A stretch of 64,000 nucleotides of DNA, taken from assembly GCA_021018815.1 (NCBI GenBank), contig JAITYX010000084.1, positions 434,001 to 498,000 of the forward strand, given 5' to 3'. Position numbers and translations under genes: made by a program. A model generated the notes under the pieces. It did not search any database. It was not told the DNA's origin and saw nothing but the letters and a program-made list of their open reading frames with translations. Each line of letters begins with the position of its first letter. Within the stretch, counting starts at the first letter, position 1. The DNA comes from Talinum fruticosum. Taxonomy: Eukaryota; Streptophyta; Magnoliopsida; Caryophyllales; Talinaceae. Shown here in pieces: positions 1-11,350 of the stretch.

Positions 1-47
1 TCGAAATCAAAACCATAGAGAGATAGAGAGTTATACCCGAGTGTTCA
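1..47 (-). repeat. Start of 3' LTR of element A (cut by window edge)
   Basis: On the minus strand it begins TGAACACTCGGGTATAAC, close to the TGAAGACTCGGGTATAAA start of the other SIRE-type LTRs here. It matches the first bases of the 5' LTR of A at 5412-5458, including the GAGATAGAGAG stretch. The rest lies outside the window. Confidence 0.8.
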
Positions 48-64
48 ATATGCCCCTTTTTACG
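48..64 (-). other. Polypurine tract of element A
   Basis: The minus strand reads AAAAAGGGGCATAT directly before the LTR start, matching AAAAAGGGGAGAT in B and E. This is the plus-strand primer site of a retrotransposon. Confidence 0.8.
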
Positions 65-479
65 AAAGGAATTCAACACTTATCAAAATAAAGCTAAAAG
101 TTCGGAGAGTTAAGTTTTCATAACTTAGACACAAATATCCACAAGATGAGCTTTGCGAAACAAAGTCGGGATTTGTTATTGGAGTATATTTATGCAAGAG
201 ATATCGGAACAAAAATTGTCAAAGCATATCCAGAAAATTATCAAAGCATAAAATAAGTATTAGAGCATAAAAGCAAAGCGAGAGATGATGAGATATGGAT
301 AATAGAAGTTTACAATGCTCATGAATTGTAGAATTTCATTAAAGCTCATAAATAGAGTACACATAAACAAAATAAAATAAACCAAACTCCCTTTAAACCA
401 AATATCCATCTGACTTTTCTCTTTTCTCTCCCTATGCATTTCATCAAAAAGAACTAAGGAAGGAAGAAGACAAAAAATG

Positions 480-740
480 CAGAGATGATAGACAAAAGAA
501 AATAAAAGTTGAAATCGGGAGGGAGGTGGAGTAGTATGAGTGGAGGAAGAATGAGGACCTGTTCTTCTACGTCCGTAGCCTTGAGTGGAAGTTGCTAGGC
601 GAGGAAGAGGTGGTAGGAGCAGAGGTATATTAGGGCCTTGAATTGCGGCTTTGCAAATCGGAGGTTGTACTTCCTCTATCTCTTTGTCCGAGACCTCGGC
701 CTCTTCGGCTTGAGGTGGTTACGTAGAAGGTTGAGCACTG
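480..740 (-). pseudogene. Third-ORF C-terminal remnant of element A
   Basis: The minus strand encodes a Ser/Arg/Pro-rich tail containing GYGRRRTGPHSSSTHT. It aligns with the C-terminal tail of the third ORF in B (SYRRRRTIRSSTSTET) and in E (SYRRGRSSRPSSST). The rest of the third ORF, its upstream spacer and TATA box, and the RT and RNase H regions were removed by the same deletion. Bases 65-480 hold 3' noncoding sequence with no recognisable gene. Confidence 0.6.
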
Positions 741-759
741 GGATTGGCCAACATCCCCA

Positions 760-1820
760 ACCTCTTTTGAGGCAGACTTGGTATGTTTTGAGGAAATGAC
801 CTCGGGTGGTTCTACTATGTCATCTTCATCTCGGTTGAGCTTGAGATCTTAGAAAGTAGATTCATGTGTCCTGTCATGATCAATTTCATAAGAGACAACG
901 TGGATACTTTCTTCCCCTTTGTTGGTTCTCTTGGTAAAGAATTTATAAGCTTTGATATGAGATGAATAACCCTAGAAAAATACCTTCATCTAACCTTACA
1001 TCAAACTTGGTCGGATGTTCCTTACCATTGTTATGCATAAAGCATTTACATCCGAATGGTTTAAAGTACAAAATCTTAGGCTTCTTTCCTTTGTATAGCT
1101 CATAAGGTGTCTTCCTCATACTGAGTCGAATGAGGCACCTGTTAAGCGTGTAGTTTGCCGTGTTGACTCGCCTTAACTCGGAAATAGTATGGTAGATCAT
1201 TTTCAATCACCATTATCCTTCTTATTTCTTCAAGTGTTTTGTTCTTTCTCTCCACTACTCCATTACTGTTGACGATTTCTTCGTGATGAGAAGTTGTGGG
1301 AGATGCCATTTTTATCACAAAAGTCTGCAAATTCCGAGTAATCAAACTCCCTTCCAAGGTCAATTCGAATTTTCTTGATATGAGTCTTAGACTCAACTTT
1401 GATTTTCCAGCAGATCTTAGTGAATTCTTTGAAAGCTTCATTTTTGTTATTTAGAAAGCACACCGAGGTAAATTGTGATGAGTAATCATCAACAATAACT
1501 AGTACGTATGATTTACCTCCTCGGCTTTTGATAGGAATTTCACCACATAAATCTAGATGTATTAATTCGAGCACTTTGGATGTAGACACTACTTTGAGTG
1601 GCTTAAAAGATCATCCGACTTGTTTTTCCTTACTGCGCATGCATCACAGATTTTATCTTTCTTAAATGAACAGTTAGGTAAACCTCTAACTAATCCATGA
1701 GATGTAAGCTTCTTGATAGTATGCATGCTAATATAGCCTAGTCTACGAGGCCATGTCCATGAATCATCATTCGGAAAAGCTTTTAAACATGATAAATCTT
1801 AACTAGAATCAGAATGAGGC
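760..1820 (-). pseudogene. pol: Integrase remnant of element A
   Basis: Minus-strand pieces in shifting frames give the SIRE-type integrase core. LIHLDLCGEIP carries the first catalytic Asp, a degraded form of the second block (IRIDLGREFDYSEF) follows, and GVVERKNKTLEE carries the third-block Glu. The downstream piece has the usual motifs PYELYKGKKP, KPFGCKCFMHNNG and DEGIFLG. The cysteine part of the N-terminal zinc-binding region lies near 1640. Several frameshifts break the frame. At the left end the coding sequence jumps to third-ORF tail sequence, so RT and RNase H are missing. Confidence 0.8.
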
Positions 1821-2140
1821 ATAGTGTAAGTGTTAGCTGATCTTAGACCTAATAGTATTGTCTCTTTAGTGACTCGCATCCGAAATGAACTAGCTGGTTT
1901 GAGTGAACCTTACCTCTTGACCTTTGTTATATAATTGAGAAATGCTCAAAAGATGTATTTGAGCCCTCCGACAAGGTAGACAAGACTGACTAAGTTATCT
2001 CCTTGACTAATTCCGCCAATCCCAACTATCTTGCTCTTACTTGTTGTCTCCAAATGTTAATTTTGAGAAGAGTCTTGAGTCTTCGGACATGTGCCATGAG
2101 CATCCACTTGTCTAGGTACTAATGACCCTTTCGTTTCGAG
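1820..2140 (-). pseudogene. pol: Decayed aspartic protease region of element A
   Basis: The segment TSGCSWHMSED on the minus strand corresponds to LDSGCSRHMSET in E. The catalytic Asp and the residue before it are replaced by a stop and Thr. The following LTFGD block is recognisable, with further frameshifts. The protease cannot be active. Confidence 0.65.
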
Positions 2141-2259
2141 TAACCTGCAAAACAAACTAACCCTTCTCACTTCCTCTTACAAACCGAGTAACAGTTTGTA
2201 CTATGTTGTCCTTTTATAAGGAAGAGCACTTTTGGGAACCCATATTTGAATTATTTTGG

Positions 2260-3967
2260 GTTTGTCTAATTTTGAGTCTTCTTTCTTGAGAACCGACTCT
2301 GTGTCTCTTCATTGTAAAAAACTCTCCTTTGTGAACGAGGTTGAGAAGTATTTTTCATGAAAGTTAGTATAGGCTCAGTCCCTTTTCTTTGTGAATGAAT
2401 GGGACCATGCTCAGCCATCCCGAACTTAATAGTTACGGAATCGGTTTTGAAAAGTGTGTTATAGAAATTATCTTCCTTTTCATCATTATATCCAAGACCT
2501 TCTTTTCGAAATGAGACACACCGAGAACAAAGCAATAAATCAAGGTTTTTCTTACCTTGAGTGAGTTTTAAAACCAACTTTTGAGACTCATTAAGATTCT
2601 CTTTCAATTGCCCATTCTCTATTTTGAGGCACTTGAGACTCGGTCTCGTTATCTTGAGTACTAGTCTCAAGTACTTTCAGATTTGTCTCAACTTTTCTAA
2701 ATCATTTTTCAAAATAATGTTCTCATTATTAAGAGACTCCAGTTTCTCTTTGAATTCAGAAGATTCATAATTAGACTTTTCTTCTAAAGTAAAAATATAT
2801 CTAGCAAGATCAAGCTTGGAAAACTTAAGGAAGTAGTTGATTACCTCCCGAGGATCTGTCTCCTTAGTATTTGATACATCACTATGTGAACTCAAATCCA
2901 ACTTCCGAGTCTGTTAGAGCCATTAGATACTTTGATTCATCATTAGTGTCATCATCTTCTTCGACTCATCATTGCTCTAGTTAGCCACCATAGCAGTTTT
3001 CTTCTTTTTGTCCTTCTTTCTCTTTGGACGAGTCTTTGACTATGTGCTCCTTACTCGCCACACTCAAAACTGCCAAAGTTCTGAGTTAAAGACAAATTTG
3101 AAGAAGGACGAGAACTTACCCTTTTTGTCTTTGTTGTAAAACTCTTGCTTGGGCCTCTTATTGCCACTTCTTGTACTTCATCATCTTCTTGAAACCTTGG
3201 GCTAGAAGTGCCATGGGGTCTTCTTCAGAATCCGAAGAGCTCGGACTTGGGCATCGTTCTTCTTAGGCCATAAGAGCGATGTTTCTTTGGGTACTAACCT
3301 CGGCTTCTTCTACTTCTAGATGCAACTCATAGGTGAGTAATTTCCCAATGAGCTCATCCGGTCCGAGTTGAGATAGATTTTGAGCTTCCTCTATAGCGGT
3401 TACTTCGGGACCCCATATTTTCTTAGGTAGACTCCTTAGAATCTTTCGACGACTTCCTTATGCGACATCGTCTTTCCATGAGACTTGAGATTTTTTACAA
3501 TCTCGGTGAAGCAAATGTACATCTGAGTTATGTACTTATCATACTCCATCTTGAAAAACTCATACTTGTGAAGGTATTGGCTGATTTAGGCCTGCTTTAC
3601 TTGGCTGGTACCTTCATACGTAGTAATCAATGTATCCCAAACTTCTTTAGTTGTGTCATATGCGAGATACTCTATTATATTCTACTAAGTCAATGACACA
3701 CATCGGGGTGTTCATTGCCTTGAAGTTCTTTCTATACTTTTCATTTTCTTTAGGTGTGAACTCAAACTTCACATTGGGTACAACATGTGCTCCTTCCATC
3801 TTCGTGAGAGTGTAGTTACCATTGTAGATTATGCCCCGGATCTCCTTATCATAATCCAGGATTAACCGTTCCATGATCTTCTTCCAATGTGCAAAGTTTG
3901 ATGCCTTGAACTTGGGTGGTTTGGTGAAAGATCTTCCTTCATCGAACTCTCCTTAGTTAAGAGCCAT
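2260..3967 (-). pseudogene. gag: Gag of element A (gag_2 type), broken
   Basis: The start codon is at 3965-3967 on the minus strand, about 45 bases after the PBS. It gives the family N-terminus with NGEFDEG after an early stop. Recognisable blocks follow: NFKAMNTPMCVIDL and the cluster around 3400-3600 (middle of gag), a lysine-rich stretch, a CCHC-like region near 3060, and an acidic then coiled-coil segment (2266-2901). The knuckle reads FECGE then a stop, and both its first and last Cys are lost. Gag packages the RNA in virus-like particles; this copy is dead. Confidence 0.75.
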
Positions 3968-4010
3968 ATGATCTTTAGACCTTGGATTTGTTATATCGTT
4001 TTAAAAGGCT

Positions 4011-4026
4011 AGGCTTTGATACCAAT
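4011..4026 (-). other. Primer binding site of element A
   Basis: The minus strand reads ATTGGTATCAAAGCC directly after the LTR. This is close to TGGTATCAGAGC, the initiator-Met-tRNA PBS used by most plant copia elements. Confidence 0.85.
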
Positions 4027-5458
4027 TAAAGTTTTGCTCTTGGAGAGATTAAATCACCCTAGAGGGGATTGAATAGGGTGATGGAGGAATTTTACGGAAT
4101 TAAAAACTTTTCTGCAAACAAAAGACTTAGAAAACTATTCCGATTCTAGATTGCACTCGAAATGCAAAAACGAGATTACGTGGAAACCTTCCCGGGGTAG
4201 AAAACCACGGACAGTGCTAATCCAAGCACCAAGTCAAATACATTATTTTGAATCCACAAAATACAAGGGCTGACTCTTACTGAAATTGCTCCCTTACACA
4301 ATTCAATTATAATATTTTCCTAGAGATAGAAGTTCCCTTGTCTAGTCTAGTACTTTCTAACTGAGATAACCCTTACAAATAGGAACAACTGAGCTAAGTT
4401 AACCTTGACAACTCAGTCAAGGGACTTTATAGAGAATTGAAAGATACAAAATTTATTACAAGACTTTTCTCTTTACAACTCGGAAAGGAAGAACTTAAGA
4501 ATAGAGATGTAAATGATAGAAGATTGAGAGATAGTAGATTTCATTTAGTTCTAGCTTCAGCAATCTTCATAACTTGTAGGAAGGTTTCTATTTGTACTTA
4601 GCGAGGCGAGTATCCATTGTGACTGAATCTGGACTTGAGAGCTTCACTAGCCATTGTAACGGATAGTCCGAGTCACTCGAAAAGGAGTCATTGCAAATGT
4701 GAACGTTGTGCTTAGGTCCTTCGCTTGAAAAGTAGTCCACCCAACTAGTTGTGATTGAAATTTGGATTGGAAACAACTGTTAGACTCAAAGTTGGAGTTT
4801 ATCGAATTTGGAAACAAACAACCACGACACGGTGTTTAAGCCTTGCCCTTAAACATTGCTTTTCTATCCGCTCGGTGTTTAACGGTTAGAAACCGGTTTC
4901 TTTTGCTTTTAAAATAAGATTAAAGTACTTTAATCAACCTGCAAAGGCAAATCAAAGTGGTACTCAAAATATAAAAATACTTTGATCCAAGATTAGGAAA
5001 GGATAAAAATTAAATCATCGTAATTAAGTGCTTAATTATCCTTAACCTAAGAGAATGGAATTTTCTAAGTCTAATATTTAATAGGCTCAAATTCCATCTC
5101 GATTAAATCCTTTAAATGATCAATATTTTAATATTAAATAAGCAATATGCATAAACTTGATTAGGTAAAATAATTTCATTTAATAAACTGACTTAGAATA
5201 AAGAATTAACGCAGTAATTCAGTTTTAGTTAGATCATTAAGTGCTTAGAATAAGATATGTAAGTGAAATTATTTACTCATGACAACTGTCCGAGTTGTAT
5301 CTTAGTGGGTTAGAAACCCAGTGAAGTGCTTTCTACTCAAGAGATGCTTTCTAAGTGGGTTAAACACTTGTTGAAAACTTAAAGATGAGCTTCTTAAAGA
5401 CTTAGAATGACTTGAAATCAAAACAATAGAGAGATAGAGAGTTATACCTAAGTCATCA
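4027..5458 (-). repeat. 5' LTR of element A
   Basis: About 1.43 kb, bounded on the minus strand by TGATGACTTAGG and ...CTTTA, decayed forms of the family ends TGAAG...CTTCA. It shares blocks with the other SIRE-type LTRs, for example the region ending in TAGGGTGATTTAATC before the PBS. The TATA box near 4590 is decayed (tatttgta on the plus strand). Confidence 0.85.
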
Positions 5459-6130
5459 TAAACTTCAGCTTCTTTATTTATCACATGTCATATAGCAACA
5501 TCGTGGTTGCCCTTTGGTACGTGGCTCCAGGCATTCTTGAGTCTAAAAGGCATTACAACATAATAGTAAGTCCCCCATTCAGTGATGAAGGTCATTTTAT
5601 CCATGTCTTCTTCATCCATTGTCACTTGGTTGGACTTGGCATGTCCATACATGAATGAAAGTAAGGCGTGACCAGTCGTGTTATTAACTAAAATGTCGAT
5701 ATGGGGTAACAGAAAGTCGTCCTTGGGGCTTGCCTTATTCAAATCCTTGAAGTCGACGTACATCCGGACCATGCCATCTTTCTTTGGGACTCGACACTAT
5801 GTTTTCTACCCACTGAGGGTAGTGGACCACCTTAATAAACTCGGCTTCTAATTGTTTCTGAACTTCTTCCTTGATCTTCAATGTCCACTTAGGTTTCATC
5901 CACCGAAGTTTTTGCTTAACCGGCTTATCATCTTCGTAGAGTAGAATTTTATGTTTCGCTATGCTTGGATCTATTCTTAGCATGTCTTTGTAGGACCATA
6001 AATATCTATGAATTCCGTAAGGAGAAAAGTAAATTGCTTCTGCTCTTCTAGATTTAGTGTTTTCCCAATTTTAACTTCTTGGGGTTGATTTACTTATCCT
6101 AAGTTAATTGTTATTGTTTTCTTTATTATT
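5459..6130 (-). pseudogene. pol: Reverse transcriptase N-terminal half, Tat-type Ty3/gypsy
   Basis: Minus-strand frames give, in order, TITINLG and QEVKIGKTLN (lead-in to RT), LRIDPSIAKHKI, PVKQKLRWMKPKW, VHYPQWVENIV, MYVDFKDLNKASPKDDF, LPHIDILVNNTTGHALLSF, FITEWGTYYYVVMPF and TYQRATTMLLYDM. This is the signature order of Tat/Ogre/Retand reverse transcriptases. The sequence stops within the AEVYxDD motif, exactly where the LTR of element A begins, so the catalytic motif is destroyed by that insertion. RNase H and integrase are not in the window. Confidence 0.85.
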
Positions 6131-7050
6131 GATGAGCAATTTTCATGATCTTTCATAGTTTTTATTAATTCTTTAGGGATTTCTTGTTCATCATTAGAGG
6201 CAAAACAATTAAGAATAGGAGGAGGCAAATAGTAAGAAGAAAGATTTATCTTATTGAATGAAGAAAGAGGTACATTCAACTCACAAAACAGAAATTGTAG
6301 AATTTGAAGATGAACTAACAGGATTACAAAAAGAAACAATAGCCCCGGTGCTAGACTTAGACATATACTTGCTCTCCTAGAATGACGGCCAACTCTTCGC
6401 CCTTTTCGAGCATCAATCCAAGTGATATGCTTGGACTTTTCTATGTCGACGTCGGTGATGAACTTAGACAGATAAAACTATGTGTGCGGCATAGCTTGTG
6501 ACATTACCAAAACCAAATTCCCCTTTAGGTATTTCTCCTGTCCGAATAGCAAACCAAAGATATTATTCTCGGCCAAATTGGTCCAGTCTTCTATGGATCT
6601 GTTCCTTCTCGAGGAGGTAGGGTGCCTCCTTTTCAAAAAAGTGACAATCACTAAAGACTTCTAAACTAGGGACTATGATGTCCTTCTCCTTTACATAATA
6701 GGGCTCAAGAAAGCCATAGTAGGGGAAGCCATCCCCTTCTTTTATAAATTACCCATTTAGAGTACGAAGATAGGGCCTGATAGAGCGGATCGTGAGTGGT
6801 TCGGTCCTCCTACTTTACGAGTCTCCACTTAGCTTTGGCTATTTCCTTAGCAGGTGGATGATAGCCTAGTCCGAACTTGTAATTATTGGTGGGCTTAAGG
6901 GGTGGAAAGATTTGTTGGTTCGCCCTCCTACCTACGAGATAAGTTAGGAAAATACCCCTTCTTCCTTAGCATCGAATAAACACTAGGGTTGACGTAAGGC
7001 TTCAAGTTAAAAGGTGCTTCATCCTTTTCTACAGCACTCGCCAGTCTCGA
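6131..7050 (-). pseudogene. pol: Protease-RT linker of the Tat-type element
   Basis: This part of the polyprotein lies between the protease and the RT. It contains recognisable but frame-broken pieces such as MLRKKGYFPNLSRR and GEIPKGEFGFGNV. I see no separate gene. Such linkers are long and poorly conserved in Tat elements, so the call rests mainly on position and strand. Confidence 0.5.
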
Positions 7051-7800
7051 ATCCATCGAGTTCTTCGTTATCGGCGTCGTCCTCAATTTCAACGACGGAC
7101 TCCTTGGAAGTGATTGTGGCATAGAGGTTATCTCCCTTAATAGTTACTACTCGACCTTTAATGATCATTTTGATGTTTTGATATAGTGTAAAGGGCACCG
7201 CCTAGTGGTTATGTAACCAAGGGCGTCCTAGAAGGAGATTGAAAGTGCTCGGATGTCTCGGACTTGGAAGTCAATATTTGTTACTCGCTGGCCCGACATT
7301 GATCGAAAGAGTCACTATGCCCAAAGCTGTTCTTTTGGAATTGTCATAAACTCAAAGATGAACAATTTGTTTAGAGACTTGTTGCTATCTAATGCCTAAC
7401 CTTTTCGCAGTTCTCCAAGGGAAAACATTTACAGCAGATCCATTGCCCACTAAGGTTAGAGGGATAAACTTTTTAATGCAAGTTACTGATCAAATAAAGG
7501 GCATTGTTGTGTTCAATGCCATCTTCGAGTAGGTCTTTCTTGTCAAATGTGATGGTTCCATCCCCACTATTGCCCAATCCTACCGCCTCCTCATACGTAG
7601 TTTCAAAAGAAACCTCAATCCTACTAAGTGCATTAATTAAGGCATGCCTATGCTTTTGAGAGGCATATATAAGTTGTTCGATGGAAATATCAACTTTGAG
7701 TTTTTGAAGCTGTTTTAGGATTGGGTCTTCTTCTTTAGTAACTTCTAGTTCTTTTGGGGCTTCTTGAGTCTGTTGTTGACCTATTAGTGTATTGTGTCGT
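7051..7800 (-). pseudogene. pol: Aspartic protease of the Tat-type element
   Basis: The minus strand reads DPILKQLQKLKVDISIEQL then ASQKHRHALINALS, the conserved lead-in of Tat proteases. The active-site block is VGNGSAVNVFP, where the family normally has DNGSA, so the catalytic Asp codon (GAC) has become Gly (GGC). FNLLLGRPWLHNH, the typical downstream block, follows near 7220. Frameshifts separate the pieces. Confidence 0.75.
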
Positions 7801-9330
7801 CCGGATCTAGTAAGGCATTAGATTTCAAGGCTTTTTGGTTCTCCCCAAAAGTCATCTACTTCTAACAGTGGTGTGCCCCATAATTTATCATTATCGTCTT
7901 TAGTTTCGTACACATCCTCTTCATCACTTACCCACAATCCATGAACTTCTAGGTCTAGGGATGGTAAGCAAACAAGTGGTTTAGACTCATTGATGTCTTA
8001 AATGAAGACACATAGATCCGACTGATCCGGAATGGGTTCGAAAAGATGGACATGGTACCGCTGAATGGGTTCTTATTATTGTTAGGTTTCTAAGAGGCCT
8101 TAGGGAGAGGAAGTTGATAGTTGTAGAACATATTCTCTAATTTGTTCTTAAATGTCCAACATTGCTCCATATCATGTCCTCGTGCACTATGGTAGTTACG
8201 AGAATTTTCTGCGTCTTTTTTTTTATTGTTTCGCAATTTGTGATTATGCTCTTGCAGGTGGTAACTTAATTTTTCCTTTTGACAATAAATGGTCGAGGGA
8301 TTGAGCGTAAGTAGTATCTATAGGAGCATAGTCATTATACCTATTAAGGACATTAACATCTGCACCCCTATTAGTATTGCCTTGGTTAGTGGTTTTCTTG
8401 TCTTTAGAAAATTACCTCCATATCCAGCCATAGCTTTTGTGGTCGTGCGAGACAAATCTTCTTTTATCGGCATGCCAGCATGTCTAAGGGCTGTGAAGTA
8501 TAACAATGGTAGGAATTTTAGATGTTGTTCATAGGAAGGCTGAAGGTTCTTCACAATAATTCGACTTAGTCCTCCTCGGAAGGTTGGTCTACCATATAGG
8601 TAGCCTTTGCCCTCCATTTGGTGAGGAAGTAAGTGAAGCTTTCTTTCTCCCCTTATTTGATTAACTCTAAGACTCGAAGAGTGACAGGTAGATCGGTGTT
8701 GTAGGAGTATTGACGTAGGAATTCTTTTTACGGATCAGTCCAATTAGCAACCTTGTGTGCGTCAACTAGATTACACCACTTCATTACATCATTATCGAAT
8801 GTCCATGGGAAGATGAAGTGATATTTGTCTTTAGGTACATTTTTAAGCGTCATTGCTCCTAAAAGTTGCGAATATAATGATGGGGATTTTCATAACCACG
8901 AAACTTAATATCTCGCATAGTGAACTTGGGAGGTAATTTCCCTTTGGGGATTGAAGTGAATCCCTTGAGATCAAAATAATGACTCTTGAATATGGAGGAT
9001 TCTCTTAATATCTATTCTATCTAACCTATGCACGTACCGGACTTAGGCTTAGGCTCAAGACTAGGTTGTAGAGTAGGTTTTCGATCGGGTTACGGCTAAG
9101 GTGGACGACCTATTGGTGGTAGACGAGCTTCTTCTTCATCCCTTATCTTATTCAACTGAAGAATCTTTAGGATGACCTCAAGAGTTTCGAGATATGGACT
9201 TTATCTTTTTGTCTTCAGCCACAATTCGGGCTTCCATCTTGGCCGAGGATTCATTAACAAAGGTGATGATAGGAGATGGTCTTGGTTCTTCTTCAATTGG
9301 AGGGGAATTATTTTTGGGTACTTGTAGGAA
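7801..9330 (-). pseudogene. gag: Gag of the Tat-type element
   Basis: Minus-strand pieces in order from the right: FTSIPKGKLPPKFTMRDIKF, the YNTDLPVTLRVLELIKQGEK block near 8690, FTYFLTKWRAKATYMVDQP, and MKNLQPSYEQHLKFLP near 8540. This matches the layout of Tat/Ogre gag (retrotransposon gag family). No CCHC knuckle was found; the region 7900-8250 is acidic and partly scrambled by stops. The start codon is uncertain. Confidence 0.7.
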
Positions 9331-9842
9331 CCATCGCCTCGCAGACCCCGGGACCGCGCTTCCACACGTGCCTCTCTCGGCTTATGGGTGTTTAGAAAGT
9401 GGAAAAGAATGATTTTAGGGTTTTTGAAGAAGCCTTTCGGAAAGTGGGGATGAAACTTTTATTAAGAGTCCCTAATTTTATTAAGTCAAGTTAACAAGTT
9501 AAATCGGATTGAGTTGATTGACGTTTTATTAGTCATTTTAATTTTATAAATTATTTTCATAACTCCGGAATATTATTTCCTTATTGAAGAACAAACAAAA
9601 CTTAGAAATTAGGGTGTTGCCGTGAGGCTTCGGGAAAAACCAGTGTGAAAACACCGGTCCGGACCCAAGCCTCGGCCTCTATCCACCTTGAGCAGGTAGT
9701 AGCTGCGCTCGGTAGTCACCGGTGCCGGCCGGGGCTTGGACTGAAATAGTCGGCCTCGCCCTGCGGCTTGCGGACGGATCCGAGATCTCTTTTTTATCTT
9801 GCAACCAGAAAATAACCAAAATGTATTTTTAATAAGAATAAA
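9331..9842 (-). other. 5' untranslated leader of the Tat-type element
   Basis: No recognisable coding sequence. Part (9600-9780) is GC-rich and probably structured; the rest is AT-rich. Its position between the PBS-like site and gag fits a long 5' leader. Confidence 0.45.
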
Positions 9843-9863
9843 GCACAAAAGAGGAGTCGCTAG
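9843..9863 (-). other. PBS-like site of the Tat-type element
   Basis: The minus strand reads TAGCGACTCCTCTTTTGTG, a degraded form of the TGGCGACTC... primer site that follows Tat/Ogre LTRs. It marks the approximate LTR end. Confidence 0.5.
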
Positions 9864-11335
9864 GTCGGATTTTAGGAAGAAAATTAACAAAAACAAAAAC
9901 TTGCTCTTTCAATCTTAGTATGGGAAAACTAAGACTAAAAAGGCTAAAATTGTATCCACTGATCTTTGAGCCGAGAATTAGATCCGGAGGCAAGGGAACG
10001 AAATGTAGGGAAAACCCTTACATTTTGCCCCTCCGAAGACGGTCATTACTAGTTTGAGTAGTATACTAAAATAATGTGTTAAGCACAAACATACAACATG
10101 CTAAACGAAATTAAAAGCAACCAAACTAAAATAAAGGAAAGCAATAAAGAAAGCAGTAAAGAAAGCGGCAAAGAAAGAAAAAGCGGAAAGCTAAAAGACT
10201 ACATTGAGTGGGTAGGAATTGAAAGAAGCGATTACATCTCTTTAATCCACAATATGAAAATCGATAAATAAAACAAAAATTAAATAACCCTTTGAAGGCT
10301 GAACAATTGCCCTCGGGTTATCCCACCTTGTTGATCCGGATCTCCATACTAGATCTCTTGATTCAACGGTGACACATCAAAGAAAATGGCTATGTTTGTT
10401 AATTATGTAAAAGGTGAATATTTAAGGACTAGGAAAGATCGAGTTGAATGAGTGCCCAAAGATCAAAATAACTGAATATTTTTTAGCTCTTTGCACGAAT
10501 TCAATGACGGTAAGTAGGAAAGAGGAATCGATTTTGGTAGAGTAACGTTTAGGTATTAGCGCTCCGGTTAGCTTTCAGCGAGCATTACGTATAGGAGAAA
10601 GTCGTATGCAAATGGGAGTGAAGGCTTTGTATTTATAGAGAGAGACATAGGTCACAAATGACCCAAGGTTTACACTCGATCAACCGTCTAAGAAGGCTGC
10701 AAACAAGCTGGGCACGAATCTCACAAGATTGAATCGGATAACGCAACGATGGAGCCTGGATAGGACTCGGTTCACGACAACGGCTACCCAGGTACGCCTA
10801 GGGTTTCGTGCCCTACCGTTTTTCCAAGGGATTCTCCAAGACAAAACGCAGCGTTGCACTTAAAATTCCGGGGTTGTAAGCGTCGGCCACGATGTTGTTT
10901 TGAGGGGAAAAAAGCTCCTAATCTCGTGTGGACTATTTTGTGGAGCTTAAATGTAGCACATTTATGCTCGTGATCATGAAATGCAATGCTTCAATGTCGT
11001 CTTCGGTCTTCAGCTCCTTGCCTTATTGGAAAAAAGTAAAATGGAGTATTCCGAACTTGGAATTTCCTCGTACATAATATTGTACTCTGTTGTCTCTGAA
11101 AGCTTGGACTGGTTCTTGCATCATCCAAAAGAAAAGGGGATTTTTAGATCGACCCAAGGCAAAAGGCTATTTATTTGGTGTTGGGGTTCTTTGTGGTTTA
11201 CTAGCTTATGTCGCACCAACCTAACACAATCCGAGATCCAAATCCTTAAACATGACTCAATATTTCATCATCGGGCCAACAAAATAAAAATATATAATTA
11301 AAAAGATAAGAGATGACGCTTTTTAGGTGTCTACA
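9864..11335 (-). repeat. LTR of the Tat-type element
   Basis: On the minus strand it starts TGTAGACACCTAAAAAGCG at 11335, a typical Tat-lineage LTR start, and runs about 1.47 kb to the PBS-like site. A TATAAATA box lies at 10630-10637 on the minus strand. The left boundary is approximate. A PPT lies just outside its start, so it serves as 3' LTR to sequence on its right and as 5' LTR to the gag-pol on its left. Confidence 0.65.
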
Positions 11336-11350
11336 GTTAGCCCCCACTTT
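11336..11350 (-). other. Polypurine tract (Tat type)
   Basis: The minus strand reads AAAGTGGGGGCTAAC directly before the LTR start TGTAGACACC. This pairing is characteristic of Tat-lineage 3' LTR junctions. Confidence 0.75.

Larger units (their letters stand above)
1..5458 (-). mobile_element. Element A: SIRE-type Ty1/copia retrotransposon, internally deleted
   Basis: Read on the minus strand it runs from a 5' LTR (4027-5458) through PBS, gag, a decayed protease and the integrase to a third-ORF remnant, a PPT and the first 47 bases of the 3' LTR, where the window begins. RT and RNase H are absent: the integrase C-terminal motif near 950 is followed within a few hundred bases by third-ORF tail sequence. 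The internal part is only about 4 kb, against about 7.8 kb in B and E. It interrupts the RT of the Tat-type element to its right. The gag style, the PBS and the third ORF place it in the SIRE lineage. It must be non-autonomous. Confidence 0.85.

Noticed and set aside
9600..9800. GC-rich stretch as an rRNA or tRNA gene fragment
   Set aside because: No cloverleaf, A/B boxes or rRNA core sequence recognised; fits a structured 5' leader.
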